Assembly: GCA_964035015.1 (NCBI GenBank)
Contig: OZ035997.1
Span: 26,031,490 to 26,095,489, forward strand
Source: Corallium rubrum
Taxonomy: Eukaryota > Cnidaria > Anthozoa > Scleralcyonacea > Coralliidae
Direction of reading: 5' to 3'
Length of the DNA stretch: 64,000 nt
The position numbers were made by a program, and so were the translations under genes. Shown here piece after piece: positions 11,803 to 22,614 of the stretch (position 1 is the first letter of the stretch; each line of letters begins with the position of its first letter). Under the pieces are notes generated by a model. That model was given only the letters and a program-made list of their open reading frames with translations. It had not been told where the DNA came from and searched no databases.

Positions 11803-12634
11803 ATCTACTGCGCATGCGAGTAGATACTATGTCGGCATGCAAGGTTTTCCGATGTTAGTTAAGTAACAATAGAATATTCTTTGGGACCAATCAAATTTCA
11901 GAAAGTTTTTCTGATCACATCCCGAGCAGTCTGACGCAGTAGATACATGTACGCCCAAGCGTGCCTATTTTTTATTATCATTATTATTATCATCAACATC
12001 GTTGTTGTAATGTGTCGTTGCTTACTAGAGGTTAAAACTACAGTAAAACCTCTAGTTAGTAAACATTTGTTCGTGTCCAAACTATCTTGTTGTATCGCTA
12101 CAGTATATACATTGCATCTAAGCTTTTGTTCTTACAGTTATCAAGCTGTTGAAAACATGCGAAATGGAATGAGTCCAACCAAAGCAGCTGAAGATGCAGT
12201 TCTACGCATTGCAAAATACTATCCTAATTACAATGGTGCCATTGTTGCAGCTAATATTGAAGGAGAATACGGTTTGTATTTATATAACAAGAATATACTG
12301 CTTAGTTTACAAAAAACTCTACATTTATAGTGTTAACAAAATAATGCAATCAGAGTAATTTTTACGATGTCTCCTGACCTGATAAAAAGGTTGACATACA
12401 AAACCTTAAAATATTACGCATGCACGAAGGTGATATCTTGCAAGAGAGTTGAAAATCCTGCTTAAGTGCTTAAATAATCACTTTTCTCTGACCGATGCTT
12501 TTTTTGTTTTTTAAGGTGCTGCAGCTCACCAATGGAAATTTTTCAAGTATTCTGTTTGCAGTCCAAATCTTAACAATTCCTGTCAATATTTTTCTGTCGA
12601 ACCAGTTAATAGAATAACTAAGCCTACCGTGTAA
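4980..12634 (+). CDS. AGA: Aspartylglucosaminidase (N4-(beta-N-acetylglucosaminyl)-L-asparaginase), 3' ten exons
   Basis: Lysosomal Ntn-hydrolase that cleaves the GlcNAc-Asn bond during glycoprotein breakdown. Exons: 4980-5027, 6927-7039, 7554-7614, 9736-9787, 9910-9965, 10355-10416, 10537-10612, 11259-11366, 12138-12271, 12516-12634. All junctions are GT/AG and all phases agree, giving 276 residues. It starts at [17 protein letters not shown]. The autoproteolysis site HDTIGM is present (exons ending 10416 and starting 10537); its Thr is the family's N-terminal nucleophile. [12 protein letters not shown] (substrate-binding Arg and Asp) and AAATGDGD (Thr-Gly pair) follow, then SYQAVENM and the C-terminal Cys-containing tail. 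The human enzyme is ~346 aa, so about 70 N-terminal residues (signal peptide and start) are left of the window. A AATAAA lies at 12863-12868. No inactivating change is seen. Introns carry LINE, SINE and foldback insertions. Confidence 0.97.
5150..5186 (+). repeat. Degenerate piece of the TTAA MITE family (core hairpin)
   Basis: Contains ACAAATAAAATTGTCTGGCG and TTGGCTAGATAAAATG, a diverged version of the core AAAATCGTCTGGCGTTAGCC seen in the clear MITE copies at 6537 and 44619. No terminal repeats are seen here. Confidence 0.5.
5430..6215 (+). mobile_element. CR1-like LINE 3' fragment in AGA intron
   Basis: Three frames together show the end of a [40 protein letters not shown], then [12 protein letters not shown] with [31 protein letters not shown], and the C-terminal [14 protein letters not shown] block. 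Frame changes occur near 5640 and 5870. The RT core is missing. Same strand as AGA. It ends in the TTTA repeat at 6108. Confidence 0.85.
6108..6200 (+). repeat. TTTA microsatellite (LINE tail)
   Basis: About 22 tandem TTTA units directly after the LINE fragment, probably an expanded 3' tail. Confidence 0.9.
6537..6641. mobile_element. MITE, TTAA-flanked, ~105 bp
   Basis: Ends TTTAACCCTTTCACTACT and ACTAGTGAAAGGGTTAAA are inverted repeats with one mismatch. TTAA followed by CCC at both ends is the arrangement used by piggyBac-type elements. The core carries AAAATCGTCTGGCGTTAGCC, whose TCTGGC-GTTA-GCCAGA forms a perfect hairpin. The same core recurs at 44619 and 44731. Confidence 0.75.
6784..6844. 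mobile_element. Half copy of the TTAA MITE family, reversed
   Basis: GACTAACGCCAGACGATTTT is the reverse of the family core, and the segment ends in GCAAAGGGTTATAA. The second half is missing or unrecognisable. Confidence 0.55.
7105..7450 (+). mobile_element. SINE with tRNA-like head and 5S rRNA-like internal segment
   Basis: Starts GGGAGCACGGGTGGCGTGTG followed by GTTAGCGCGCTACTTCTCACC, like the A-box half of tRNA-derived SINEs. Next comes GGATGGGTGACCGCTTGGGA (about 7170-7190), nearly identical to the box C promoter region of 5S rRNA, within a 5S-like stretch GTTAAGCCCGGATGGG...TGTCGGGCTT. The body includes GGGTTCTCCGGTTTTCCTCC. It lies in AGA intron 6927-exon/7554-exon. It is a retroposed pol III element, not a working 5S gene. 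Confidence 0.72.
7703..7846. repeat. Foldback element, ~60-bp arms
   Basis: GATGTTTTGGTGTGTAGTAT at left is mirrored by ATACTACACACCAAAACATC at right; arms extend through TCGCTGTATATTTTTACGAG and meet around GAGCCCGCAGGGCGAG. Non-coding. It belongs to a group of foldbacks with a GC-rich apex in this window. Confidence 0.85.
8456..8624. mobile_element. MITE with 14-bp perfect terminal repeats
   Basis: ATAGAGCGTTTTCA at 8456-8469 is perfectly matched by TGAAAACGCTCTAT at the other end. Inside, ACACCAATATGGCCGCCATT followed by TCATTGTTTTGGTACACCAA is one and a third units of the minisatellite found at 42.16 kb. Confidence 0.78.
8660..9630. mobile_element. Long imperfect foldback transposon
   Basis: Arms of ~275-295 bp: GACCGGCCAAGG...TGGCATTTTTTGTTACAA...GGGGGTTACCAGTCGTAATT near the left end and AATTACGACTGGTAACCCCC...TTGTAACAAAAAAATGCCAT...GGCCGG on the right. 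Inner ends share CTGATTGGATA and GAATTAGG. The ~400-bp centre has no coding capacity. Non-autonomous; sits in an AGA intron. Confidence 0.75.
11719..11801. repeat. TTG microsatellite
   Basis: About 27 tandem TTG units in an AGA intron, next to the 11801-11946 inverted repeat. Confidence 0.95.
11801..11946. repeat. Small MITE-like inverted repeat
   Basis: GTATCTACTGCG at 11801-11812 is perfectly inverted at 11935-11946. The left end is itself palindromic around GCGCATGC. Between them is non-coding DNA. It lies between the TTG array and AGA exon 12138-12271. Confidence 0.5.
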
Positions 12635-12862
12635 TCAAATGTAACAATTAATATTTGTAGGCCACTGATCAAAGAGAAGGCGTTACCCATTTTTCAAACA
12701 GATTTGTAATCATAGTTTGTATTTCTTGTATATTAAACTATCTATACTATTCTATTTAGCAAGATTAGCTTTGCTACTTCTAAATAACCAATGCTGTAAT
12801 ATTTTTTTTTTCTATTTCAAGGTTATACTTATTTTGTAACATTGTAATTTCTTATTGGCAAA

Positions 12863-12868
12863 AATAAA
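12863..12868 (+). promoter_or_regulatory. AGA: AGA polyadenylation signal
   Basis: AATAAA 229 bp after the AGA stop codon, in AT-rich sequence. A reasonable 3' end, not proven. Confidence 0.55.
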
Positions 12869-13950
12869 TTCTTCTACTTTTCGATACAATACTATTCTGC
12901 ACATCCGCTGGTAAGCAGTAGTGTCAATGGTCATAGAAAATTCAATGTCATGGAACAAAATCGGCCCCAGAGTAAATACTGGTATCCGTCTGTGAAAATG
13001 ACGTGACGTTTTCTAAGTGTGATTTTCCACCTTTAACGTGTTAGTATTGTCTTACAGTAATCACTTGTTTATTTACAATATGTAGTGTACTGCACCAAAT
13101 GCTCGTAAGGTGCATAAGAGTTTAGTTCATTATAAAACCCTCCTTGTCAACTTCCATTACAAAAAGTACCAAGAAAAAACCTTTCCACGAGTTCAAAGTT
13201 CAAACAACCGCGTACCAGTAAAGTTCGAACTTGCAACCTCACAGATGGGATACTGTCTTTATATAGGCGTAGCAATTGAACTCAATTCTGTTTTAGGGGG
13301 AGAAATGTTTACCCAAGGATTGATTTTTAAGTCATATTTCTCAGTCATAATTGGAAAAGTCTTTGTTCTATGTTTTTATTCACGTTTGTACACCTTATTT
13401 CACCTTATAAACGCTTGCTGAACACATTGTATTTTTGGTATAATGAAGCAATCAACCAATAGTATCGTTGCATTATAAATATTAATGACGTAAAACAAAA
13501 GATTGTGCACCTTATTTGCCACCCTCAACATAACTTGTAGCTCATGTCTTAGCTGTCCGCCGCGTCTCCAGACAATGTAATTCTAGGGACTTACTAAGGT
13601 ATGTTTGCACATCTGTAACTACTAAACTTCCACGTTAGGTCAGCGGAAGCTAATATAGTAATATTATATGCGTCTGTAACGATCTTTCTCAAACTCAACA
13701 ATTCATGAGCTAATTAGCCAATCAGAGAAAAATATTTGGTCATGTGCATGAGTTTTGAAACCCTGTAAAGGTTTTGAATATTTTTATTAAGAAATCAGAT
13801 AATAAACGGCACAAACATAATTAAGAAATCAGATAATAAACGGCACAGACAACAACCATTTATTACCACATTTCTTAATTATAAACTCAACGTGAAACCA
13901 TTGTCTAATCCATTATGCACCAATATCACCAAGTCCCTCTACTATAATTG
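12869..13950. other. Intergenic AGA-DNAAF6, tail to tail; MITE remnant at 13415-13575
   Basis: No gene is seen. The two genes converge here. 13415-13575 (GAACACATTGTATTTT, TATAATGAA, CAATAGTATCG, AAATATTAATGACGTAAAAC) resembles the interior of the MITE at 40923-41220 without its terminal repeats. The open frame 13110-13421 has no recognisable domain. Confidence 0.5.
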
Positions 13951-14210
13951 ACGATTGAGAAGCTATTTCATAAACTCGTGTATTACCAGGGGTTGCAAAC
14001 ACTCGAGAACAACAAAAACACTCGTAATTTTCATTGTTCTCTCGTGTTTGTAAAACATTCGAAAATAATAAAAAAAATCACTCGGCTTCTCATGTTTTCA
14101 AACACTCGAGAACAATGAAAATTACTCAGTTAACGGCCTCGTCATTTTCATTGTCCTCTCGTGTTTGTAATCCCTGGTAAAACACTCCCCACTCGTTTAT
14201 GAAATATTAC
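13951..14210. repeat. Foldback element
   Basis: TTTCATAAACTCGTG and TACCAGGGGTTGCAAACACT on the left mirror GTGTTTGTAATCCCTGGTA and CTCGTTTATGAAAT on the right, with several internal repeats of ACACTCGAGAACAA. Close in style to 15724-15920. Confidence 0.75.
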
Positions 14211-14282
14211 TTAGTGTTTTTCTCCAGTCTCCTTCAAACTTCGACGAGTTCCTTCAGAATGACTTATTTCTGTACATTATTT

Positions 14283-14450
14283 TATTACATTACATTACAT
14301 TACATTACATTACATTACATGTGACGTTACGTTACGTTGCGTGACGTGACGTTACGTTACGTTACGCTACATGACGTTACGTTACATGACGTTACGTTAC
14401 ACTACATTACATTACATTAACGTTACGTTACATTACATTTAATTTAATTT
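14283..14450. repeat. ATTAC/GTTAC pentanucleotide repeat
   Basis: Runs of ACATT, then ACGTT/ACGTG variants, then ACATT again. Lies just past the 3' end of DNAAF6. Confidence 0.9.
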
Positions 14451-14524
14451 AATAAATGATAGTACTAAAGACTGAATATATTAAAAATACTGTACTAAAT
14501 ATTTTCATAACGACGTTATTAGTA

Positions 14525-17319
14525 TTATCTTGAATCAAAATTTAGACAATCATACTCTCTCCTCATTGGTGCAGTCACAGTCAGAACATTTTTGTCTGAA
14601 TCCCACTGTGCTTTGCCATTCTCACTGTCCACAACATGAGGAAAATATAATCCAAGTTTACTAAAAAAATGGAGATTTTGGTTCCATAAATATTGTCTGC
14701 ATTTTCACAAAACAGTTTAGAGAGAAGAACTATAGGAAGAAGACTACACACCATTACTGTATTAGTAATACAGCTTTAGATTATTTATGCTTTCCTGAGA
14801 TTACAAACTGATTCCACTGCCGAATCATGTAAGTACATTTATACATATATACTGCACATAAACCAATCAAATAAGTTTTCTTGGAAGGAAAACTGGAAAA
14901 AACCCAGACAAACTGAACCTGATAACCACGCGAGGACCACTGCCCTAACAGAAAGCTAGAAAAACGCACTTTGACAGTTGATATACATGTAATAACAATA
15001 TGTCTTACTACATGTATACAGTATTGTACGTCAAAAAGTCGTTAAGTAGTTTGTTTGTTTTTTCGGTCCGTATCCTGCCAAATCCTGCTTTCTGATTGGC
15101 TAACCGAGCGATCCGTATGAGCGCATACTTTTTAAATGTGTTTTATAGGCCGTAAAATATTCCAAAAACGTTTGAAAATGAACTTAAACGAAACCGAAAC
15201 CATATTGAAAGTGAGTTTTTCATCCGTGAAAGAGACCTAAAATCTAATTTCCTTGTACAAAAGAAACAGCAGACTTCCCTTTTTTGTTCACTCTAAACAC
15301 TGATGAAGACCAAAAGTACCAAACGGGATAATTAGAAAAAAAATTTAAAAATTTGCGGCCTCGGGCCGTTTTTGAGACCTCGGGAAATATTTCTCTATAC
15401 GGACCTCCCATCCGGCAAATAATATATATGACGACTATATATATACTTACTACTTTAAAGTTCGACAATCAAGATAAGTATCCGTGACATTCAACTGCAC
15501 ATTAGAATAACTTGTATCTGGTAAACGGATTTTAACCTGAAAAGGCAATTTAAGCAAAATATTATTTACAGTCAAGAAATTAAATTAAAGGACATGGCAA
15601 CTTCTTTTTGATGAGTCTACTTGAATAAGGCGATAAAGAAGCAGAATTAACTTGCCAATTTTGGACGGTACGCTATTTGAACACAAAGAAATTATGTTTA
15701 AAACTGAGGCAAAGGTAAAAGTTTTGAAATAGTTGGGATGAGAAGTAGTATATCAACAACGAGTTTGAGTGTTTCATCAGGGGATCCAAACACGAGAAAA
15801 CATGATGAAAGCACGAGGCCAAAGGCCGAGTGGTTTTATTGTTTTCGAGTGTTTGGATTCCCCTGATGAAACACGATAAACGAGTTGTTGATATGGCATC
15901 TCAATCGAGCGATTTCAATTACAAAATACAATTAAAATAAACCCTCAAGATATTTTATTCTTGAGTGTGTGTAAAATTTATTCATACAGCAACTTGTTTA
16001 TTTTGCAGATAATTAAGATCTTAAGAATTAGATGAACACCAGTTTTCATCTAATATCTTGGGCTTTCCTGGCGTATCCAACGTCAATCAGGTGATTGAAT
16101 GGACTATTGTAATTGGCTGATTATCTCATGAATTATTAATGAGTTTGAGATATACATGTAACCTACTGATTATAATAATGACAACGACGATGATGGTGAC
16201 TGATAGTGCATGCCTGCGACGACGATGTTGATGGTGGCGATGATGATGATAGTGGTGATAATTTATTTCATATTTCTGCACATGCATGCAAGCCATGTTT
16301 TACTCTCCAAGTATATGATTTCAATGAACTACAGAAGATTAATTATTTGAAAGTTTTCATGGCAATAATATAATACAGATTCGTTTTGTGGAAACATCAC
16401 GTAAAATATTTATTTGCTAAGCTAAGCTTTCGGCCTGTTGACTCAGGCCTTCATCAGAGCAAATAAAAAGCTCAGCAAATAAATATTTTACGTGGTGTTT
16501 CCACAAAACTTATCTATATGAACTACAGAAGCTTACCTTCAAATCTTCACAACATGCAGTTGATGGATTCCGATTAGACATTCCAAGAAACATGTCTTCC
16601 GCTGCAACTTTTTGTTTAAACAATATTTCATACCTACATGCAGATGAAAAATATTGTAAGATCTGTAAAACATGCTAAGCTATGCATCTTCTAGCTATGA
16701 CACTGCTGCTGATTCTCTACTAGAGACGCTTGGTTGGAGAAAACTCGATACCCAGCGCAAGTTTGAAAAAGCTGTAATGGTCTATAAATCACTAAATGGG
16801 CTCGCCCCCGATTATTTGCGTCCCATGTTCATAGACCGTAGCAGCGTCACGAACTATTCATTGAGAGACACCGAAGGCAAACTGGCTGTTCCAAAGCCAC
16901 GGACTAATTACCTAAAGAATAGCTTTGGCTATAACGGTGCGATGCTTTGGAATAGCCTTCCTACTGAGCTACGCAAAGCAAACAACCTAAGCGAGTTTAA
17001 ATCGGGCTGCAGTAGGTTTTTTTCTTTTTTAAATGATTGAATTTTAATAAATTATACTATTGCACGGCACTTATGGAAAGCAGGTATTTTTTATTTCTTA
17101 TTTTTTATAATTATTTCTATGTAGAACCATTTGTAATTTGTTAGTTTGTAAAATTTTGTAATTAGTTAAGTGTACCATATATGTAAATCCTGATAAGTTC
17201 ACCGTGGGTAAATAAAGAATCTATTCTATTCTATTCTATTCTATAAGCCCTCCTTAGCCAAAATGACATATATTTGACCATTTTCCCTGCAACTGCCTGC
17301 CTGCCTGTCTGTCTGCCCG

Positions 17320-17405
<86 letters not shown>

Positions 17406-20400
17406 TGCCTGAATAACTCAGTGGCAAAGAGTTCAAATCTTGCTTGAGGCATCTGAAGTTCCATGCACAAAACTTGTCAGAGTTGATGCACTAAGATGGT
17501 CACATACTGTAATAGATTGGAACATCCAATATTGTAGCAAGTACAGTGTTACAAGGTTGCGTACTACTGCATATATGTACCAGTGGCTAGATAGGCTCCA
17601 AGATTGTGAAATCATGTTCCTTGTACTCAAATTGTAGAATTAAATGAACAGCAGTATTCCTTCCCAGACTGTCATGGATGTACTGTATTTTAAATAATAA
17701 TAATAATAATAATACTTTATTTAAGGAAGGTTTACACCAGTTTAATTGTATACAATAGGTCCACTACACCTGTAAGGTATTTAAATTTCTAATAATATCT
17801 AATTTAAATGTTTGGAAATTGAAATGCACCCACATGTTAAGTTGGGTTTTCATGATTTTTAACAACCACATGTGTGGGACAGTAGTTCTGTTAGGAGAGG
17901 GTAATTCTTGGCAACATTGCTACAAGTTAGTTGGGAGTTTAGGCTAGCTTGGAGCTGATCTACATATAAAATCGCTCTTCTCTTTGTGGTTCTATTTTAC
18001 TGTTCCTCAGCCATTATTAATAAGGGCAAAATAACCCTTTCCAACGGAGCACCTCCAAAGAACAAAGTGGTTTATCCTTAATTGCTGTATCCTTGTTAAC
18101 GCAACCCTAGTGCGGGTAAGGTCATATTAATGGCGGAGCGAAAGGCCCTATACCAGCCCAACCCATGCAATCGATAAAATGGATAATCGATAGTAATCGA
18201 TACCAATCAATAACAATCGATATTAATTAATCGATTGATATTGATATTGATAATCGATGAACAATCGATGAAGGACTTTTTTGTGACTACCGATTGGTAT
18301 CGATTATCAATAGCAATCGATGAACTAATTGTAATCAACTGGTATCGATTTCTATCGATTGGTATTCGCGAAACTAGAGGGTTCAAAACAGAAACATTAA
18401 TTGCTAAATAAAGTCTAAAACGTGTAGAAATTTTTCGAATAGAATAGCGACGCGTCAGATTTTCATTCTTCTCCCAATCTCTTTTCTTCTCCCTTGCGTG
18501 TTTTATCACACCGCGTGTTTTATCACACCGCGTGTGTTCACCAACTGTGAATTTTTTCGACTTCAATCTACAGTAATATACCCATCCAAGGAGCGCCACA
18601 CGCATTATCGAGGCAGAAAGACAGTTTCAAATTATCACGCGTTGCAATTTGTATAGCACCGAAGACGAAGTGTCTAACTGTTTAATAGAGAAGCAATTAC
18701 GCTATATCTTTCGTAAAATTCTCCACAAAGCAATCAAGAATTTTACATGATCATGACACGCCGGTTTCAAAGACAGGGTATTGTATCTTTCTTTGGTATC
18801 TCTTTATTAGCCTACATATAAGATCTTACAGATCCACAAGCCTAATACATTTCGACTTTTAGCGCGTTTAAATAAAACGTTGTAATTTTCATGGCGTGTA
18901 ACAGAAAAACACGGAGAAAACCATCAAATGCGCCAGAGTTCGGCTCTTTCACCCTCATCACTTCTGGCCAATTAAACGAAGATGATAGCCGACCACGACG
19001 TCATCATTCAAACTAAACGTGAAATTTTTTTCAGTAACTGCATGCTATGGAAACGACACTATGCATAAACATTTTCTCCGTTAAAATCAGGTGCGAGATT
19101 TACACGCGCAAACTGTAAACTTGCTAACAATAGCCAAATTAATTGAGCTAGAACTAAATATATATATAGATGTTACTACTGCCCTGCACAGCTATTTGTA
19201 GTGTTTGTAACATCTTAATTATATATTAAGTTAAAATAAACTTTAACCGCGAAGGAACACTCGTAATATCCTTTGACGACAATGTTGCCGAACTTTCTGA
19301 CATCTTGTTGAATGTACGCTATATGTCTCCCGGGATGTCTCACGATGCACAGTCGTTGGCGTCTAAGCAAGACAACGGCTGTGAAAATATGTTCTAATTT
19401 TAACGCGAAGGTTGATCTTTTGGAAATTGACATCGTGAGATTGGCAAGACGTGATTGGCTAAGGGTGCATTTATAGATAATAACAACTCCAGATTTCCGG
19501 CGGCCTTAGGTCTGACCGATGTGGTCTCGGCGGAAAGAAACCTGGTATCTATTCTCAAAAATCGATGATAATCAATTGGAGAATCAACTGGAAAATCGAT
19601 AGTCATCAATTGGCAAATTGATAGTTATAAGACTGGAAAATCGATAGTTATCGATTGCAAACTGACGGATTTTTGTGACTATCAATTGGTCATTGATTGG
19701 CAAATGCCAATCAATATCAATTAGATAATTGCTATCAATTGACATTGATTTATCGATTGGCGTTCCGATCATCGATTGTCATTGATGGCATAGGCCAGGA
19801 TACCAGACATTGCAAAAAAAATTCATTCTAATCAGTGGGCAAATTTAAATGATACACTGTCAGGAAATTGAAAATCAGTTCCCATTGTCAGTTTGATATT
19901 GAAGTATTTGATGTTTACCTTTGACACTATGAATGATAAATTATAGTATATACAGTATTACAGTATATACATATAGATAAATTGCAAACTGTCCGCAAGC
20001 ATATATAATTTTTGTCCATAACATAGAAATGCTATTCACATAGAAAATAATAGCAGCCAGCCATATTACATGAGAAACACTATTCACCAGACCTCTGAGC
20101 TATATACAGTAATACTGTGAGTCATGTTTGTATGTGACAATATTTACCATAGTTATAGAATAAAAAATGCATTATAAATTTTTTATAATATTAGCAATAT
20201 ATAGTAATAATGTTTGTAAATCATACTCTGGTGTTGCTCTTGGGTCAAAATCATTGTCAACTTGCTCACTTTCTGGTACTTCTTCTTCTGTCCAAATATC
20301 ATTGGATGTTTCCTTCACTTAAAAAAAATAATTTATATTTCAAATCAGTAGTTCAATTTGTTCTATTTTATCATCTCTCTTACTTGCTTTAGTTGTCAAC

Positions 20401-22408
20401 GTTTCTTTCTTGGGTGGTCCAATATGTGCTGGTGTTTGTATATATGCCTTTGAAGAACTTGATATCTGAAATGAACACAATATGACATTTTATAAAATTG
20501 GACACACTTTACATTGTATATAAAGCAGTAAACACACATGGAATAAAAGTACTCAAACATTACTACCGACAGTATTTGTAACACACCAGTGGGTCAGGTT
20601 AGTACTGTATAAGATAATCAGTAAACACACTTAGTCTAGTAGATCAAGTTGTGTATAAGCTACTGTACATGTATACACTAACCTGACCCATTAGTATGCT
20701 TACTGCCAGTGGTGGCCACTCCACAAAATATTTGGGGGGGGGGGGGGGTGAAGCCACAACAGATGTGAATTTTTCCTGCCATTTTGTCAACGTAAATTTC
20801 AAGACCAAGAATAAAAGACTAGAATCATTTGACTACTCTGGTCTTAGCCAGTGAGAGTAAAATCTGGGGAGTCTTATAAGGACCCAAAAGCTTGAAACTT
20901 TGAAAGCTGAGTAATGAAGGCTGACTTAAATCACATAGAAATAGCTCACCCAAGCAAAAATATGAATTACAGTATACCGGTATTATTTACAGTAATTCTA
21001 CATGTATTTAATCTTAGTTAGTTAGTGGCTAAATTTCACTAAATTGTGCAGGTCCATCAATATTGCAATGTCACCTGCAGGTGCACTGTTTTTTTCAGCA
21101 CTGTTTTTAGTTGACTATGCATTTTAATTTACTTTTATCAAATAACTAAGTTCGACTGTGGCACAATGTGTGAAACCATCAGGTTGAGCTTTTGATGTTT
21201 AAATTGATAATTAAGCTCTGCCATGTAAGGCCATGCAAGCACCTAAAAGTACTATGAATCACTAAAAGCCAAAAATGCATTGGTTTAGCTGGTTTGTTCT
21301 TATTTTCAATTTGAATCAGTTACGAGGGTGATACCGCCATTTGCAGTTGAGCTTACAGCTGGTGTTAACTAAGACATTGTTCCATCGTTTGAAACTCAGC
21401 ATTCATTGGACCTCAACGTATTGTTGCCAAGGGCATGCAATGTTGCTATGAAGCATTGACAGGGTTTCAAAGGGATTAATTTGTTATTCAGTTCATGGTG
21501 AGTAGATATATTGCAAAAAAAGATCTATATTGGGAAAGCTCTATCAGATGACTTAAGCATAAGCATTATTGATAAGATATTGGAAAACAGTGGAGAAAGA
21601 GCAACTTCACCATGAATAACAAATTAATCACTTTGAAACCCTGTCAGAGCTCCACAGCAATGTCACATTCAGGGCCAGAGCTAGGGTGGGGTGTAACACC
21701 TCCCAAGAATTGCTTTATTTGTTCTATAGTCAGCAGACAAGAGATTTCAGTCAGCAGTCAGCACCCACCAGTGGTCAGACTCAGTGAGTACTAGTACTGA
21801 TGAGTGACGATTATGTGGCAGTCAGCAAAATTGAGTGTGCAACCCCCCGCAAAATTTTCTGAGGACAGCCCTAGTCACATTGTGCCCTTGGCAAACATGT
21901 TGCACAGTCCAACCTTAATTAATGCAAGCTGCCACTCTACCAGTTCCACTCTATCACGATTGTAAATAAATGTCACCATTTAGTTACTAGACTAATGAGC
22001 TATCCCCCCCCCCCCCCCCCCTTCCATAGTGACCCACTAGTGTGTTTACTGCCTATACTGTAGTTTAACACTAACCTTACTCACTGGTGTGTTTACTGCC
22101 TAGCTGATACACTATTTCTGGTGAGTCAGGTTAATAATGTATAAGCTAGGGAGTAAACACACTAATGGGTCAGGTTAGTGTATGAGATAATCCGTCAGGT
22201 CACTGATTAGAAAAATTATCTCACTTTGTAACATACGGAATCGTTGGATTACTCGGGTATGGTAAACTGTAAATTCCATAAAACTAAACATTTACAAGTG
22301 CCAAATAAAAATTCCATGCAGTTTACTTACATTATCATCATTAGACGCCTCGTTTGGATCTGGTTTTAGCAACTCAGATAAAGCAGATATTTGAGAAAGA
22401 GTCGCCAT
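14525..22408 (-). CDS. DNAAF6: Dynein axonemal assembly factor 6 (PIH1D3-like), complete, six exons
   Basis: Cytoplasmic factor that works with HSP90 and other DNAAF proteins to preassemble axonemal dynein arms. Exons on the minus strand: 22408-22331, 20465-20384, 20317-20227, 16633-16537, 15536-15451, 14660-14525. All junctions are GT/AG and phases agree, giving 189 residues (human ~214). Residues 1-26 (MATLSQISALSELLKPDPNE) match the human N-terminal helix region. Residues 40-47 include HIGPPKK; then an acidic NDIWTEEEVPE motif (57-68 approx.) and RATPEYEILFKQKV. The C-terminal CS/alpha-crystallin-like domain (from ~85) has EDMFLGMSNRNPSTACCEDL, KIRLPDTSYSNVQLNV and LTVTAPMRREYDCLNF. The start is the first ATG in a clear first exon. 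Introns hold a LINE fragment, foldbacks and an ATCGAT-rich element. Confidence 0.95.
14870..14965. repeat. Possible SINE remnant
   Basis: GGAAGGAAAACTGGAAAAAA followed by CCACGCGAGGACCACTG resembles the GGAGGAAACCGG...CCC body motif of animal SINEs, also seen reversed at 63.8 kb. Weak; in the last DNAAF6 intron. Confidence 0.3.
15055..15410. repeat. Possible foldback element in DNAAF6 intron
   Basis: TCGGTCCGTAT at the left mirrors ATACGGACC at the right; the interior has GCGGCCTCGGGCCGTTTTTG and GACCTCGGG. Ends ~40 bp before exon 15451-15536. Confidence 0.4.
15724..15920. repeat. Foldback element with GGCCAAAGGCC apex
   Basis: TTGAAAT, CAACAACGAG, GTGTTTCATCAGGGGAATCC-type left arm and its mirror (GGATTCCCCTGATGAAACAC, CGAGTTGTTGATA, ATTTCAA) fold around GCACGAGGCCAAAGGCCGAG. 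Arms are ~80 bp with few mismatches. Confidence 0.85.
16383..16509 (-). ncRNA. Foldback with hammerhead-like motif
   Basis: Near-perfect 36-bp arms (GTTTTGTGGAAACATCACGT... at 16383-16418, mirrored at 16474-16509). On the minus strand the loop reads CTGATGA, then AGGCCTG...CAGGCC, then GAAAGC (16426-16457): the CTGANGA / stem II / GAAA order of hammerhead ribozymes. It has an extra A before stem II, so activity is uncertain. It sits 28 bp from DNAAF6 exon 16537-16633. Confidence 0.55.
16660..17225 (+). mobile_element. CR1-like LINE 3' end in DNAAF6 intron
   Basis: The open frame 16672-17040 encodes a LINE C-terminus: SYDTAADSLLETLGWRKLD, KFEKAVMVYKSLNGLAPDYL, NSFGYNGAMLWNSLPTELR and SEFKSGCSRFF. 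The 3' UTR ends in AATAAAGAA and a TTCTA repeat (17216-17245). It is severely 5'-truncated, and opposite in strand to DNAAF6. Confidence 0.88.
17292..17412. repeat. CCTG microsatellite
   Basis: About 28 tandem CCTG/CTGC units with a few CTGT variants. Confidence 0.95.
17690..18110 (-). repeat. Probable LINE or SINE 3' end, minus strand
   Basis: Starts with an AATAATAATAATAATACTTTATT run, then TTAAGGAAGG, the look of a reversed 3' tail. No protein remnant could be read. Confidence 0.35.
18140..19806. mobile_element. Element with ATCGAT-rich subterminal arrays
   Basis: 18164-18368 and 19556-19800 are packed with ATCGAT, AATCGATA and ATCAATTG units in mostly inverted arrangement. The outer ends (TATACCAGCCCAACCCATGC and GGCATAGGCCAGGATACC) look like diverged inverted termini. 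The middle carries no recognised transposase; a 72-codon minus frame (19215-19433) is of unknown meaning. The right part recurs at 23133-23850. Confidence 0.5.
20586..20720. repeat. Foldback unit CTGACCCA...TGGGTCAG
   Basis: TGGGTCAGGTTAGT at the left mirrors ACTAACCTGACCCA at the right around a ~90 bp loop. Related units lie at 22030-22190, 24640-24770 and 27840-27990. Confidence 0.6.
22030..22195. repeat. Foldback unit, same family as 20586
   Basis: Alternating copies of AACCTGACTCACT, GTGTTTACTGCCTAGCT and their complements around TACACTATTTCTGG. Confidence 0.55.
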
Positions 22409-22559
22409 ATTGTTTGATAACTTAGTAACCAGGTAACGCCAATATGGTCCCTTGATGATGCCATATATCCCTGTTCGATCGTTTGTATCCTATTATTCCC
22501 ATCCAAAGACGGTTATTACTTTGTGTTTCGCGCACCAATATGAAAAACGTCATGTAATC

Positions 22560-22561
<2 letters not shown>

Positions 22562-22613
<52 letters not shown>
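22562..22613. repeat. TA microsatellite
   Basis: About 25 TA units directly left of the 22615-22738 palindrome. Confidence 0.9.

Positions 22614-22614
<1 letters not shown>

Noticed and set aside
17231-17470. Arg-Gln-Ala-Gly repeat protein
   Set aside because: Translation of the CCTG microsatellite.
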